NCBI GenBank assembly: GCA_964393275.1
Contig: CAYMTA010000007.1
Coordinates: forward strand, 1 to 64,000
DNA: 64,000 bases
Direction: 5' to 3'
DNA from: SLRI01 sp964393275
GTDB taxonomy: Bacteria; Pseudomonadota; Alphaproteobacteria; Geminicoccales; Geminicoccaceae
Both the position numbers and the translations under genes were made by a program. Position 1 is the stretch's first letter. Each line of letters starts with the position of its first letter. Shown piece after piece: positions 36,376 to 44,343 of this stretch. The notes beneath the pieces are model-generated. The model made no database searches, had not been told where the DNA came from, and was given only the letters and a program-made list of their open reading frames with translations.

Positions 36376-36395
36376 ATCGTAGGATCACCTACGAT
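36376..36395. promoter_or_regulatory. Perfect 8+8 palindrome, probable operator of the catabolic unit
   Basis: ATCGTAGG (36376-36383) and CCTACGAT (36388-36395) are perfect inverted repeats around a 4-base centre. The size and symmetry fit MarR-family operators, and a MarR-type gene ends 93 bases away. On the minus strand a weak TTTATC -10-like box and a TTGCGA -35-like box overlap or precede it, which would let a bound repressor block transcription of korA onward. Confidence 0.6.
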
Positions 36396-36488
36396 AAATG
36401 GTCCCGACCGGCGGCATCGCAAGCCGATTGGGCAACGCGATGGCGCCCGCTCATGCAACTGTCAAGCCGATCCCGCACCGACAACCCC

Positions 36489-36917
36489 TCAAACGAGCTT
36501 CGCGAGCAGAGCCAGGAACCGCCGACGTTCGCGTGCCGTCAGGGGTGCCAGGGTCGCCTCGCTGATCGCCTTGCCCTCGACCGTCAGCCGGGCCGCCAGC
36601 TCGGCGCCGGCTTCGGTCAGCGACAGGAGCTTCCGCCGCCGGTCCTCCGGGCTCGGCCGCCGCGTCACCAGCCGCCGCCGCAGCAGACGCAGGATCACGC
36701 CTTGGGCCGTATTGGGGTCCATGGCGGTGAGCCGGCCCAGATGATTCTGCGACAAAGGGCCCGAGGCCAGCAGCTTCATCAGCACGGCGAATTGCAGCGG
36801 CGTCAGATCAAAGGGCGCGAAATGCTTGGCGAAGAGCGCCGCATGGCGCTGATTGGCCCGCCGCAGGAGATAGCCGGCCTGCTGCTCGAGCACATAGTCG
36901 TCGTCGCTGCTGTCCAT
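36489..36917 (-). CDS. MarR family winged-helix transcriptional regulator
   Basis: This 142-residue MarR regulator has an N-terminal dimerisation helix (about 8-30), PFDLTPLQFAVLMKLLASGP (about 34-53), the recognition region LSQNHLGRLTAMDPNTAQGVILRLLRRRL (about 54-82) and the wing RRPSPEDRRRKLLSLTEAG (about 85-103). These proteins usually repress nearby genes and are released by aromatic or similar ligands. It follows the MFS exporter gene by 14 bases and precedes the catabolic unit, with a palindrome in between. It could therefore control either or both. The start was placed at the ATG that gives normal family length. Confidence 0.9.
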   Translation of the reverse strand: MDSSDDDYVLEQQAGYLLRRANQRHAALFAKHFAPFDLTPLQFAVLMKLLASGPLSQNHLGRLTAMDPNTAQGVILRLLRRRLVTRRPSPEDRRRKLLSLTEAGAELAARLTVEGKAISEATLAPLTARERRRFLALLAKLV

Positions 36918-36931
36918 GGCTCGCCTGCCGC

Positions 36932-38149
36932 TCAGGTGCGTGCGTGACGCACGGCGAAGACGGCGCTCGCCATCATCAGGAGCGCGCTGACGGTCATGCC
37001 GATGGCCATCGGGTAGGGTGTCCCGGCCTGGATGGAGCCGGTGATCTGGGCGACCACGGCGGCCAGCCCCATCTGCAGGAAGCCGGCGAGGCCGGAGGCT
37101 GCGCCGGCCAGCGCGGGCCTGATGCTGATCACCGCCGCCAGGCTGTTGGGCAAGGACATCCCCTGGCCGAAGGAGACCAGCATCATCGGCAGGAAAAGGG
37201 CCCAGGGCGTCAGGTAGATGGCCGGCACCAGGAGGAGCAGCACGCAGGTGCCGAAGAGCGTGGCGGCGCTGCCGCCGATCACCATGCGATTGATGCCGAG
37301 CCGGCGGCTCAGCCGGGCAGCCGAGAAATTGCCGGCCATGAAGGCCGCCGAGACGGCGACGAACATCAGGCCGTATTCCGATGGCGGCCGCCCGAGCACG
37401 GTGATCATCACGTAGGGAGCCGCGGCGAGGAAGCTGAAGAAGACCGCCATCGAGAAGCCGCCCTGCAGGGCGAAGCCGAGGAACGCCGGCAGCCGGATCA
37501 GCGTGGCGAAATCGTCGAGCATCGACCGGAAGGTGGCCGGCCCGCCACGCGGCACCAGCGTCTCGGGCAAGTGGCCGCGCACGGCGAGCAGCACGGGCAC
37601 GCCCAGCGCGCCGCCGAGCAGGAAAACGGCCGGCCAGCCGAACAGATCGGTGAGCACGCCGCCGATCGCCGGTGCGACCATCGGCGCCACCACCATCGCC
37701 ATGGTCACATAGGCGATGGCCGCGGCGGATCGCTCGCGATCGTAGAGATCGCGAACGATGGCGCGGCCGAGCACCATCCCGGCGCAGCCGCCGGCGGCCT
37801 GGATGATGCGGCCGAGGATCAGGAGCCCGATCGAGCTCGCGAAGGCGCAGGCCAGGCTGCCCACGAGGAACACGACCAGGCCGGTGATCAGCGCGGGCCG
37901 CCGGCCGAGCCGGTCCGAGAACGGCCCATAGACCAGCGTCGCCGCCGCCATCGCCAGCGCGGAGAGCGAGAACGCGAGCTGCGCCGTGGCGGCGGAGACG
38001 GCGAAGTCCGCCTGGATCGCCGGCAGGGCCGGCAGGAAGATCTGCATCGAGAACGGCCCGATCGCGGTCGCGACGACCAGGATCAAGATCAGCCGCCACT
38101 CCTCGATCTCGCTGCCGTCAGCCAACGCCACCGACGTGCGGCTCGCCAT
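36932..38149 (-). CDS. Bcr/CflA-type MFS multidrug efflux transporter
   Basis: This 405-residue protein of the major facilitator superfamily has 12 predicted helices. The motif A loop between helices 2 and 3 is YGPFSDRLGRRPALITG (about 69-85). The DHA1 motif following it and the N-terminal MQIFLPALPAIQADFAVS (about 35-52) place it in the Bcr/CflA group. It would export a drug or metabolite in exchange for protons. It forms a two-gene unit with the MarR gene. An export role related to the catabolic cluster, for instance of a toxic intermediate, is possible but unproven. Confidence 0.9.
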   Translation of the reverse strand: MASRTSVALADGSEIEEWRLILILVVATAIGPFSMQIFLPALPAIQADFAVSAATAQLAFSLSALAMAAATLVYGPFSDRLGRRPALITGLVVFLVGSLACAFASSIGLLILGRIIQAAGGCAGMVLGRAIVRDLYDRERSAAAIAYVTMAMVVAPMVAPAIGGVLTDLFGWPAVFLLGGALGVPVLLAVRGHLPETLVPRGGPATFRSMLDDFATLIRLPAFLGFALQGGFSMAVFFSFLAAAPYVMITVLGRPPSEYGLMFVAVSAAFMAGNFSAARLSRRLGINRMVIGGSAATLFGTCVLLLLVPAIYLTPWALFLPMMLVSFGQGMSLPNSLAAVISIRPALAGAASGLAGFLQMGLAAVVAQITGSIQAGTPYPMAIGMTVSALLMMASAVFAVRHART

Positions 38150-38308
38150 GCCTCTCCAGCTCCCTCGCTCGCGCGGACCCGGCTCCGCCGCGCCGCCATC
38201 CGCCGTCGGCTCTCGCCGGGAATGGTCTGATATGCTATCGGTCGATGAATTCGCCACACGGCCTGCTGACGGCGCGATATCCGGCCGCAGCCCGCCTCGG
38301 AGCCAGCC

Positions 38309-39280
38309 TTGCCGCCTGCAGACCGACCGCCCTTGACCCTTTGTCTCGCCAATCCGCGCGGCTTCTGCGCCGGGGTGGACCGCGCCATCGCCATCGTCAA
38401 GGAGGCGCTGCGCAAAAACGGGCCACCGATCTACGTTCGGCACGAGATCGTGCACAACCGTCACGTGGTCGAGGAGCTGCGCGCTTTGGGCGCCATCTTC
38501 GTCGACGAGCTCGACGAGGTCCCGGACGAGGCCATCGTGGTTTTCTCGGCGCATGGCGTGCCGAAGCGGGTGCCGGCCGAAGCGCGCCGCCGCCGGCTGA
38601 TCTTCGCCGACGCCACCTGCCCGCTGGTCAGCAAGGTGCACCGCGAGGTCGAGCGCCACCATGCGGACGGGCTCACCGTGCTCCTGGTCGGTCATGCCGG
38701 TCATCCCGAGGTGGAGGGGACCATGGGCCAGGTGACCGACGGCGCCGTCCTCCTGGTCGAGACCGTCGCCGATGCCAAGGCCGTCGAGGTGGCCGATCCA
38801 GGGAAGGTCGCCTACGCCACCCAGACCACGCTCTCGCTCACCGACACCGCGGCCATCGTCGCCGTGCTGCGCGAGCGGTTCCCGGCGATCGCCGGACCGC
38901 GCAGCGAGGACATCTGCTACGCCACGACCAATCGGCAGGAGGCCGTGGCGGCGATCGCGCCGGGCGCCGACCTCGTGCTCGTGGTCGGGGCACCGAACTC
39001 CTCCAACTCGGTGCGGCTGGTCGAGGTGGCGAGGCAGAACGGCTGTGCCCGCGCCCTGCTCATCCAGTCGGCCGCGGACATCGACTGGCAGGACCTGGCC
39101 GGGGTGGCCTCGGTCGGGCTGACGGCCGGCGCCTCGGCGCCGGAAGTGCTGGTCGAGGAGGTGATCGCGGCCTTTCGGGCGCGCTTCGACGTCACGGTGA
39201 CGACCATGAGCCTCACCGACGAGAACGTCTTTTTCCGCGTTCCGCCGATCCCCGAGCGCCGCCTGCGCACCGCCTCCTGA
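38309..39280 (+). CDS. ispH: 4-hydroxy-3-methylbut-2-enyl diphosphate reductase
   Basis: IspH (LytB) makes isopentenyl and dimethylallyl diphosphate in the last step of the MEP isoprenoid pathway. This protein is 323 residues. The iron-sulfur cysteines are in NPRGFCAGVDRA (Cys20), FADATCPLVSKVH (about 104) and DICYATTNRQEAV (about 203). The substrate-binding histidines and the serine-asparagine pair appear in RHEIVHN, VGHAGHPEVEGT and PNSSNSVRLVE. The start is TTG with GGAG 6 bases before it. It opens the conserved ispH-thrB-rnhA gene order. A hairpin follows directly after the stop. Confidence 0.96.
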   Translation: MPPADRPPLTLCLANPRGFCAGVDRAIAIVKEALRKNGPPIYVRHEIVHNRHVVEELRALGAIFVDELDEVPDEAIVVFSAHGVPKRVPAEARRRRLIFADATCPLVSKVHREVERHHADGLTVLLVGHAGHPEVEGTMGQVTDGAVLLVETVADAKAVEVADPGKVAYATQTTLSLTDTAAIVAVLRERFPAIAGPRSEDICYATTNRQEAVAAIAPGADLVLVVGAPNSSNSVRLVEVARQNGCARALLIQSAADIDWQDLAGVASVGLTAGASAPEVLVEEVIAAFRARFDVTVTTMSLTDENVFFRVPPIPERRLRTAS

Positions 39281-39300
39281 AGCCGCCCGGATGGGCGGCT
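39281..39300 (+). terminator. Hairpin after ispH
   Basis: AGCCGCCC (39281-39288) and GGGCGGCT (39293-39300) form a perfect 8-base-pair stem with a GGAT loop immediately after the ispH stop. No U tract follows, so it may only attenuate or stabilise the message before thrB. Confidence 0.5.
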
Positions 39301-39371
39301 CCGGTGCCACGTGACAAGCCGGGCCCGGACCGGCATAACGCGCGGGTTGCAAGCGACCTGACTGGTGGTGG

Positions 39372-40334
39372 ATGGCAGTCTATACCTCGGTTCCGGGACC
39401 GGCGCTCGAAGCACTTCTGGCGCGGTACGACATCGGCGAGGCGACGGCCCTCGCGCCCATCGCCGAGGGGGTCGAGAACTCCAATTTCCGCCTCGAGACG
39501 ACCATCGGCCGCTATATCCTGACGATCTACGAGAAGCGCGTCGATCCGGCCGATCTGCCGTTCTTCCTGTCGCTCATGGACCACCTGGCGAAGCGCGGCA
39601 TCGCCTGCCCCGTGCCCATCCACGATCGTCACGGCCGCAGCCTGCAGCGCTTGTGCGGCAAGCCGGCGGCGATCGTGAGCTTCCTCGACGGCCGCTCGCC
39701 GAGGCGGATCGACGCGGCGCGCTGCGCCGCCCTGGGCGCCACCCTGGCGGGCCTGCACCAGGCGGTCGGCGACTTCTCCGGCTACCGCCCGAACGCGCTC
39801 TCGGTGGCGAGCTGGCGGCCGCTGTTCGAGGCTTGCCGGCAGAGCCCCACCCCGCCCCCGGCGGAGCTGGCCCGGACCATCTCCAGGGCACTCGACGCCC
39901 TCGAGCGCGACTGGCCGCAAGAGCTGCCTTCGGGGGTTATCCACGCCGATCTCTTCCCCGACAACGTCTTCTTCGCGGGCGAACGCGTCACCGGCGTCAT
40001 CGACTTCTACTTCGCCTGCGGCGACCGCTTCGCCTACGATATCGCCATCTGCCTGAATGCCTGGTGCTTCGAGGCGCGGGCCGAGTTCAATCTCACCAAA
40101 TCGCGTGCCCTGCTCGCCGGCTATCAGGCGGTGCGGCCGCTCGAGCCGGCCGAGATCGAGGCGCTGCCGGTGCTCTGCCGCGGCGCCGCCATGCGTTTTC
40201 TCCTCACGCGCCTGTTCGATTGGCTGAACCAGGTCGACGGTGCGCTGGTCAAGCCGAAGGACCCGATGGAATACGCCCAGAAGCTCGCGTTCCACCGGCG
40301 GGTCGAGGAGCCGCGCGCCTATGGCCTCGAGTGA
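39372..40334 (+). CDS. thrB: Homoserine kinase (type II, choline-kinase fold)
   Basis: This 320-residue enzyme phosphorylates homoserine in threonine synthesis. It is of the aminoglycoside-phosphotransferase-like type found in alphaproteobacteria. The N-terminal lobe has GVENSNFRLETTIGRYILTI (about 33-52). The Brenner-type catalytic loop is VIHADLFPDNVFF (about 192-204), followed by the magnesium-binding VIDFYFACGDRFAYDIAICL (about 213-232). The gene lies between ispH and rnhA as in most alphaproteobacteria, and its end overlaps the rnhA start by 14 bases. Confidence 0.95.
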   Translation: MAVYTSVPGPALEALLARYDIGEATALAPIAEGVENSNFRLETTIGRYILTIYEKRVDPADLPFFLSLMDHLAKRGIACPVPIHDRHGRSLQRLCGKPAAIVSFLDGRSPRRIDAARCAALGATLAGLHQAVGDFSGYRPNALSVASWRPLFEACRQSPTPPPAELARTISRALDALERDWPQELPSGVIHADLFPDNVFFAGERVTGVIDFYFACGDRFAYDIAICLNAWCFEARAEFNLTKSRALLAGYQAVRPLEPAEIEALPVLCRGAAMRFLLTRLFDWLNQVDGALVKPKDPMEYAQKLAFHRRVEEPRAYGLE

Positions 40335-40806
40335 CGCATCGGCAGACGAGGCGCCATCCGCCGACGATGTCGTGGAGATCCATACCGACGGCGGGTGCAG
40401 CGGCAATCCGGGACCCGGCGGCTGGGGAGCGGTCTTGCGCTGGCGCGGGCACGAGCGCGAGCTCTCCGGCCACGAGCCGGCGACGACCAACAACCGCATG
40501 GAGCTGATGGCCGCGATCCAGGCGCTCGAGAGCCTGAAGCGGCCGATGCGCGTGCGTCTCGTGACCGACAGCGCCTATCTGCGCAAGGGCATCACCCAAT
40601 GGCTCGTCGGCTGGAAGGCCAAGGGCTGGAGGACCGCCGACAAGAAGCCGGTCAAGAACGTCGACCTCTGGCAACGCCTCGAAGCCGCCGCCCTGCGGCA
40701 CGAGATCGAATGGACCTGGACCAAAGGCCATGCCGGCGACCCGCTCAACGAGCGGGCCGACGGTCTGGCCACGGCGGCGATCAGGGCAGCGAAAGCCGAC
40801 CGCTGA
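40321..40806 (+). CDS. rnhA: Ribonuclease HI
   Basis: This 161-residue RNase HI removes the RNA strand of RNA-DNA hybrids. The four acidic catalytic residues are visible in EIHTDGGCSGN (Asp near 24), NNRMELMAAI (Glu near 62), LVTDSAYL (Asp near 82) and LNERADGLA (Asp near 147), with the supporting histidine in TKGHAGD. A 15-residue acidic/alanine extension precedes the core. The chosen ATG lies inside the 3' end of thrB, which suggests coupled translation. Confidence 0.96.
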   Translation: MASSDASADEAPSADDVVEIHTDGGCSGNPGPGGWGAVLRWRGHERELSGHEPATTNNRMELMAAIQALESLKRPMRVRLVTDSAYLRKGITQWLVGWKAKGWRTADKKPVKNVDLWQRLEAAALRHEIEWTWTKGHAGDPLNERADGLATAAIRAAKADR

Positions 40807-40812
40807 GGCCGC

Positions 40813-41298
40813 TCAGAGGGCTGCCAGGATCTTGTCGGCGCCCGAGACCTCCATCATCGGCGGCGCCTCCTCGACGGCGAGCGACTTCACCACGCCGTCC
40901 TCGACGATCATGGCGTAGCGCTTGGAGCGCGTGCCGAGCTTGAAGCCGCTGCCGTCGAAGTCGAGGCCGATGGCCTTGGTGAACTCGGCGTTGCCGTCGG
41001 ACAGCATGACGATCTTGTCGCCCACGTTCGAGGCCTTGGCCCACTCGCCGAGCACGAAGGGATCGTTGACGGCGATGCAGGCGACGGTGTCGACGCCCTT
41101 GGCCTTCAGCGCGTCGTAATGCTGCAGGTAGCTCGGCACGTGCTTCGCGTGGCAGGTCGGCGTGAACGCCCCGGGCACGGCGAACAGCACCACCTTCTTG
41201 CCGGCGCAGAGCTCGCTCGTCGTCACGTCCGTGATGTCGCCGGCATTGTTGCGCTTGAAGGTCGCGTCGGGCAGCCGGTCACCGGTCTTGATGGTCAT
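40813..41298 (-). CDS. Peroxiredoxin (Prx5-type, thioredoxin fold)
   Basis: This 161-residue peroxiredoxin reduces peroxides using a glutaredoxin or thioredoxin partner. The peroxidatic cysteine is in PGAFTPTCHAKHVPSY (Cys near 49), the Prx5/AHP1-type signature. A second cysteine, TVACIAVND near 73, is part of the fold. The C-terminal YAMIVEDGVVKSLAVEE is conserved in the group. The gene converges on rnhA with only 6 bases between stops. Confidence 0.94.
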   Translation of the reverse strand: MTIKTGDRLPDATFKRNNAGDITDVTTSELCAGKKVVLFAVPGAFTPTCHAKHVPSYLQHYDALKAKGVDTVACIAVNDPFVLGEWAKASNVGDKIVMLSDGNAEFTKAIGLDFDGSGFKLGTRSKRYAMIVEDGVVKSLAVEEAPPMMEVSGADKILAAL

Positions 41299-41391
41299 GA
41301 GGCATCCTTGGTTCGTTGCTTTGCTCGAATGAGGCGAAATCGCCGACCCGGCTCTCTTGTTGCGCCGGCAGCGAGCCGTTATCTCTTAGCC

Positions 41392-41967
41392 ATGCAAACC
41401 GACGACGCCAACGACAACCATCTCGCCGGCATGCTGCTCGTGGCCATGCCGGGCATGCCGGACCCGCGCTTCGACCGCTCGGTGATCTACCTCTGCGCCC
41501 ACTCCAGCGAGGGTGCCATGGGGATCATCGTCAACCAGCTCGCCGAGAACGTCGAGTTCAAGGCGATCGTCGAGCAGCTCGGCATCGAGCCCACCGCCGA
41601 GGCCGCCAATCTCAAGGTCCATGTCGGCGGCCCGGTCGAGAGCAGCCGCGGCTTCGTGCTGCACACGCAGGACTACGTGCACGAGAACACACTCCTGATC
41701 GACACGGCCTTCGCGTTGACGGCGACGGTCGACGTGCTCAAGGCGATCGCCAGTGGCGCCGGACCGAGGCAGCGGGTCTTCGCGCTCGGCTACGCAGGCT
41801 GGGCGGCCGGCCAGCTCGACGCCGAGATCCAGAGAAATGGCTGGCTCATAGCACCGTCGGACGAGCGCATCGTCTTCGAGCTCGACGACACCGAGAAATG
41901 GGCCGGCGCCCTCAACAAGATCGGCGTCGACCCGTCGCTCCTGTCCTCGACCGCCGGACACGCCTGA
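41392..41967 (+). CDS. YqgE/AlgH family protein
   Basis: This 191-residue protein is of the UPF0301 (YqgE/AlgH) family. Signature stretches are HLAGMLLVAMPGMPDPRFDR (about 10-29), GAMGIIVNQ (about 41-49), KVHVGGPVESSRGFVLHT (about 78-95) and FALGYAGWAAGQLDAEI (about 128-144). The molecular role is not settled. The start was set at the ATG that brings the conserved region to the N-terminus. The gene diverges from the peroxiredoxin with 93 bases between their starts, a region that should hold both promoters. Confidence 0.92.
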   Translation: MQTDDANDNHLAGMLLVAMPGMPDPRFDRSVIYLCAHSSEGAMGIIVNQLAENVEFKAIVEQLGIEPTAEAANLKVHVGGPVESSRGFVLHTQDYVHENTLLIDTAFALTATVDVLKAIASGAGPRQRVFALGYAGWAAGQLDAEIQRNGWLIAPSDERIVFELDDTEKWAGALNKIGVDPSLLSSTAGHA

Positions 41968-42006
41968 ACCCTCCGGCCCGGCGGGACGGGCCGCGGACCC
42001 CGCCCC

Positions 42007-42909
42007 TCAATGCGGCGGGATCGTCGCCGCGGCGGCCTCGGCGATGCGCGTCGCCTCCATGCCGCGAATCTCCTTCTGCAGCTTCTCGAAGGCGCGCACC
42101 TCGATCTGCCGCACCCGCTCCCGGCTGATGCCGTACTGACCGCTGAGCTCCTCGAGCGTCGACGGGTTCTCGGTGAGCCGGCGCTCGGTCAGGATGTGCT
42201 TCTCGCGATCGTTGAGGACGTGCATGGCGCTCGCCAGAAGGTCCCGCCGATGGTCGAGCTCGTCGTCCTCCGCGAGCATCGCATCCTGGGTCGGGTTGTC
42301 GTCGACCAGCCAGTCCTGCCACTCCATGTCGCTCTCGGTGCGCAGCGTCGCGTTGAGCGAATGGTCCGGACCTTCCAGGCGCCGGTTCATGTCGATCACG
42401 TCCTGCTCGGTCACCGCCAGCGTCTCGGCGATCTTCTTCACCGCCTCGGGGCTCAGGTCACCTTCCTCGATCGCCTGCATCTGGCTCTTCAGCCGTCGCA
42501 GGTTGAAGAAGAGCTTCTTCTGCGCCGCCGTCGTGCCGAGCTTCACCAGCGACCAGGAGTGGAGGATGTATTCCTGGATGGCCGCCCTGATCCACCACAT
42601 GGCATAGGTCGCGAGGCGGAAGCCGCGCTCCGGCTCGAACCGCTTGACCGCCTGCATCAGCCCGACATTGCCCTCCGAGATGATCTCGTTCATCGGCAGG
42701 CCGTAGCCGCGATAGCCCATCGCGATCTTGGCGACGAGGCGCAGATGGCTGGTCACCAGCCGGTGCGCGGCGGCGACGTCGTCATCCTCGCGCCACCGCT
42801 TGGCGAGCATGTACTCCTCCTGCGGCTCCAGCATCGGGAACCGACGGATCTCGTCGAGATAACGCGAAAGACCGCTGCCCTCGAGGGGAACAGTGGGAAG
42901 ACTTGCCAT
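42007..42909 (-). CDS. rpoH: RNA polymerase sigma factor RpoH (sigma-32)
   Basis: This 300-residue heat-shock sigma factor lacks region 1.1. Region 2 includes HLRLVAKIAMGYRGYGLPMN (about 55-74) and FRLATYAMWWIRAAIQEYIL (about 97-116). The diagnostic RpoH box is seen as QKKLFFNLRRLKSQ (about 130-143). Region 4 ends with the helix-turn-helix STLEELSGQYGISRERVRQI (about 252-271). Alphaproteobacteria usually control it by promoter strength and protease turnover; I cannot identify a clear promoter in the 151 bases between this gene and rluD. Confidence 0.96.
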   Translation of the reverse strand: MASLPTVPLEGSGLSRYLDEIRRFPMLEPQEEYMLAKRWREDDDVAAAHRLVTSHLRLVAKIAMGYRGYGLPMNEIISEGNVGLMQAVKRFEPERGFRLATYAMWWIRAAIQEYILHSWSLVKLGTTAAQKKLFFNLRRLKSQMQAIEEGDLSPEAVKKIAETLAVTEQDVIDMNRRLEGPDHSLNATLRTESDMEWQDWLVDDNPTQDAMLAEDDELDHRRDLLASAMHVLNDREKHILTERRLTENPSTLEELSGQYGISRERVRQIEVRAFEKLQKEIRGMEATRIAEAAAATIPPH

Positions 42910-43060
42910 GGATGACGTTCCGCTAGTTCAGGCTCACCGGACCACGTTCCGGCTGTGGGCTACCGGCTTCTACGTGATCACCCGAACCCTTAACATCGAC
43001 GCGACTGATTCGTTGCATGAAAATTCGGCAAACGCGATTCGAAAGTCACGACAGCGCAAG

Positions 43061-44011
43061 CTATGCCCGAGCAAGGGCGAGAAGTCGATCGAAGATCGCC
43101 GGCGGCGGGGATTCGAAGCGCAGCCTTTCGCCCGTGCGGGGATGGGTGAAGCCGAGCACCCGTGCATGCAGCGCGACGCGGCCGAGCAGCTCGATCTCGT
43201 CCCGAAGCGCCGCCGGCAGCTCCTGGCGGCGGCGCGACCGATAGAGCCGGTCACCGAGCAGCGGATGCCCGAGGCTCGAGATGTGCACCCTGATCTGGTG
43301 CGTCCGGCCGGTCTCCAGCGCGAGCTCGAGGCGGGCCGTCACCACGCCGCCCGCCTCCAGCAGCCGATAGCGGGTCACCGCCCGCTTGCCGTTCGGGACG
43401 ATCGCCATCCGTTTGCGGTCGACGGGGTGGCGGCCGATCGGCTGGTCGATCGTGCCGGCGGCCGGGTTCGGCAGACCATGGACCACGGCCTCGTAGAGCC
43501 GGTCGACGCTGTGCAGGGTGAATTGGCCGGCGAGTCCCTGATGCACCCGGTCGTGCTTGGCGACGACCAGCAGGCCACTCACGTCCTTGTCGATACGGTG
43601 GACGATTCCCGGCCGCTCGACCCCGCCGATGCCGGAAAGGCTCGTCCCGCAATGCGCGAGCAAAGCGTGCACCAAGGTGCCGCTCTGGTGTCCTGCCGCG
43701 GGGTGGACGACGAGCCCGGCCGGCTTGTCGACGACGAGAAGATCGTCGTCCTCGTAGACGACGGCGAGCGGCCAGTCCTCGGCGATCAGGCCCGATGGCG
43801 ATGGCGGCGGCACGACGAGACGGTAGCGCTCGCCCGGTTTGACCCGCCGCTTGCCCTCGGTTACCACCGCGTCGCCAAGGGTCAGGTGCCCGTCGCGCAG
43901 CAGCGACTGCAGACGCGATCGCGACAGGTCGTCCAGCCGCTCGGCCAACACGACATCGACGCGGCGGCCGGCCTCGTCCTCGGTGATCTCGACCAGCGCC
44001 GGCTCAGCCAT
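43061..44011 (-). CDS. rluD: RluA family 23S rRNA pseudouridine synthase (RluD-like)
   Basis: This 316-residue enzyme isomerises uridines in 23S rRNA. An N-terminal S4 RNA-binding domain (about 1-70, with LSRSRLQSLLRDGHL) precedes the catalytic domain. The catalytic aspartate is in PGIVHRIDKDVSGLLVVAK (HRIDKD, Asp near 136). ETGRTHQIRVHISSLGHPLLGD near 222-243 is the family C-terminal signature. The ATG at 44011 fits the S4 domain; a start at 44047 would overlap the divergent gene. It lies upstream of rpoH on the same strand, a common alphaproteobacterial order. Confidence 0.94.
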   Translation of the reverse strand: MAEPALVEITEDEAGRRVDVVLAERLDDLSRSRLQSLLRDGHLTLGDAVVTEGKRRVKPGERYRLVVPPPSPSGLIAEDWPLAVVYEDDDLLVVDKPAGLVVHPAAGHQSGTLVHALLAHCGTSLSGIGGVERPGIVHRIDKDVSGLLVVAKHDRVHQGLAGQFTLHSVDRLYEAVVHGLPNPAAGTIDQPIGRHPVDRKRMAIVPNGKRAVTRYRLLEAGGVVTARLELALETGRTHQIRVHISSLGHPLLGDRLYRSRRRQELPAALRDEIELLGRVALHARVLGFTHPRTGERLRFESPPPAIFDRLLALARA

Positions 44012-44046
44012 CCGACAACCGGGCGGCGGCCAGCGGCGGACAGGCA

Positions 44047-44343
44047 ATGGAACGGTATCTCGGCATCATCAAGCTCTTCAACATCGTGGCCGCGGTGGTG
44101 ATCGTGCTCGGCATCGTGGCGCTCGTCTGGGCGATGGCCGAGCGCGGACGCGGCGACCGGGCGGTGGTCGACAGCGGCAGCATAGTCCTGCCGGCCGGCT
44201 TTCACGTAACCGAGATGAGCGCCACCAGCGACTTCGTCTTCCTGCTGCTGGGCGATGGCGACGGTGCCCTGCTGCTGCTCCGGCTGGACCCCCGTGACCC
44301 GGCATCCAGCGCCAGCTTCCTCGTCGAGACCGCACGCCCTTGA
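44047..44343 (+). CDS. Small single-pass membrane protein (DUF6476-like)
   Basis: This 98-residue protein has one N-terminal membrane helix (about 7-30) and a short periplasmic-looking domain with LPAGFHVTEMSATSDFVFLLL (split around 48-68). Genes of this kind commonly sit divergent from rluD in alphaproteobacteria, and I assign it tentatively to DUF6476. The function is unknown. Its stop overlaps the TTG start of the RNA methyltransferase gene by 4 bases, so it is co-translated with it. Confidence 0.75.
   Translation: MERYLGIIKLFNIVAAVVIVLGIVALVWAMAERGRGDRAVVDSGSIVLPAGFHVTEMSATSDFVFLLLGDGDGALLLLRLDPRDPASSASFLVETARP

Noticed and set aside
34437..36947. Plus-strand open frame of over 800 codons across korA and the MarR gene
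   Set aside because: The opposite strand holds clear oxidoreductase and MarR sequences; this frame is a compositional shadow.
38226..38245. GATA-TGC-TATC dyad upstream of the MFS gene as a second MarR site
   Set aside because: Its arms are only 4 bases long and the sequence does not resemble the palindrome at 36376-36395.
42910..43060. Heat-shock (sigma-32) promoter for rpoH
   Set aside because: No pair of boxes close to the sigma-32 consensus with proper spacing could be picked; weak matches were not better than chance.
44012..44047. Upstream start for the pseudouridine synthase gene
   Set aside because: It would add a Pro/Arg-rich stretch with no family similarity and overlap the divergent membrane-protein gene; the ATG at 44011 fits the S4 domain.
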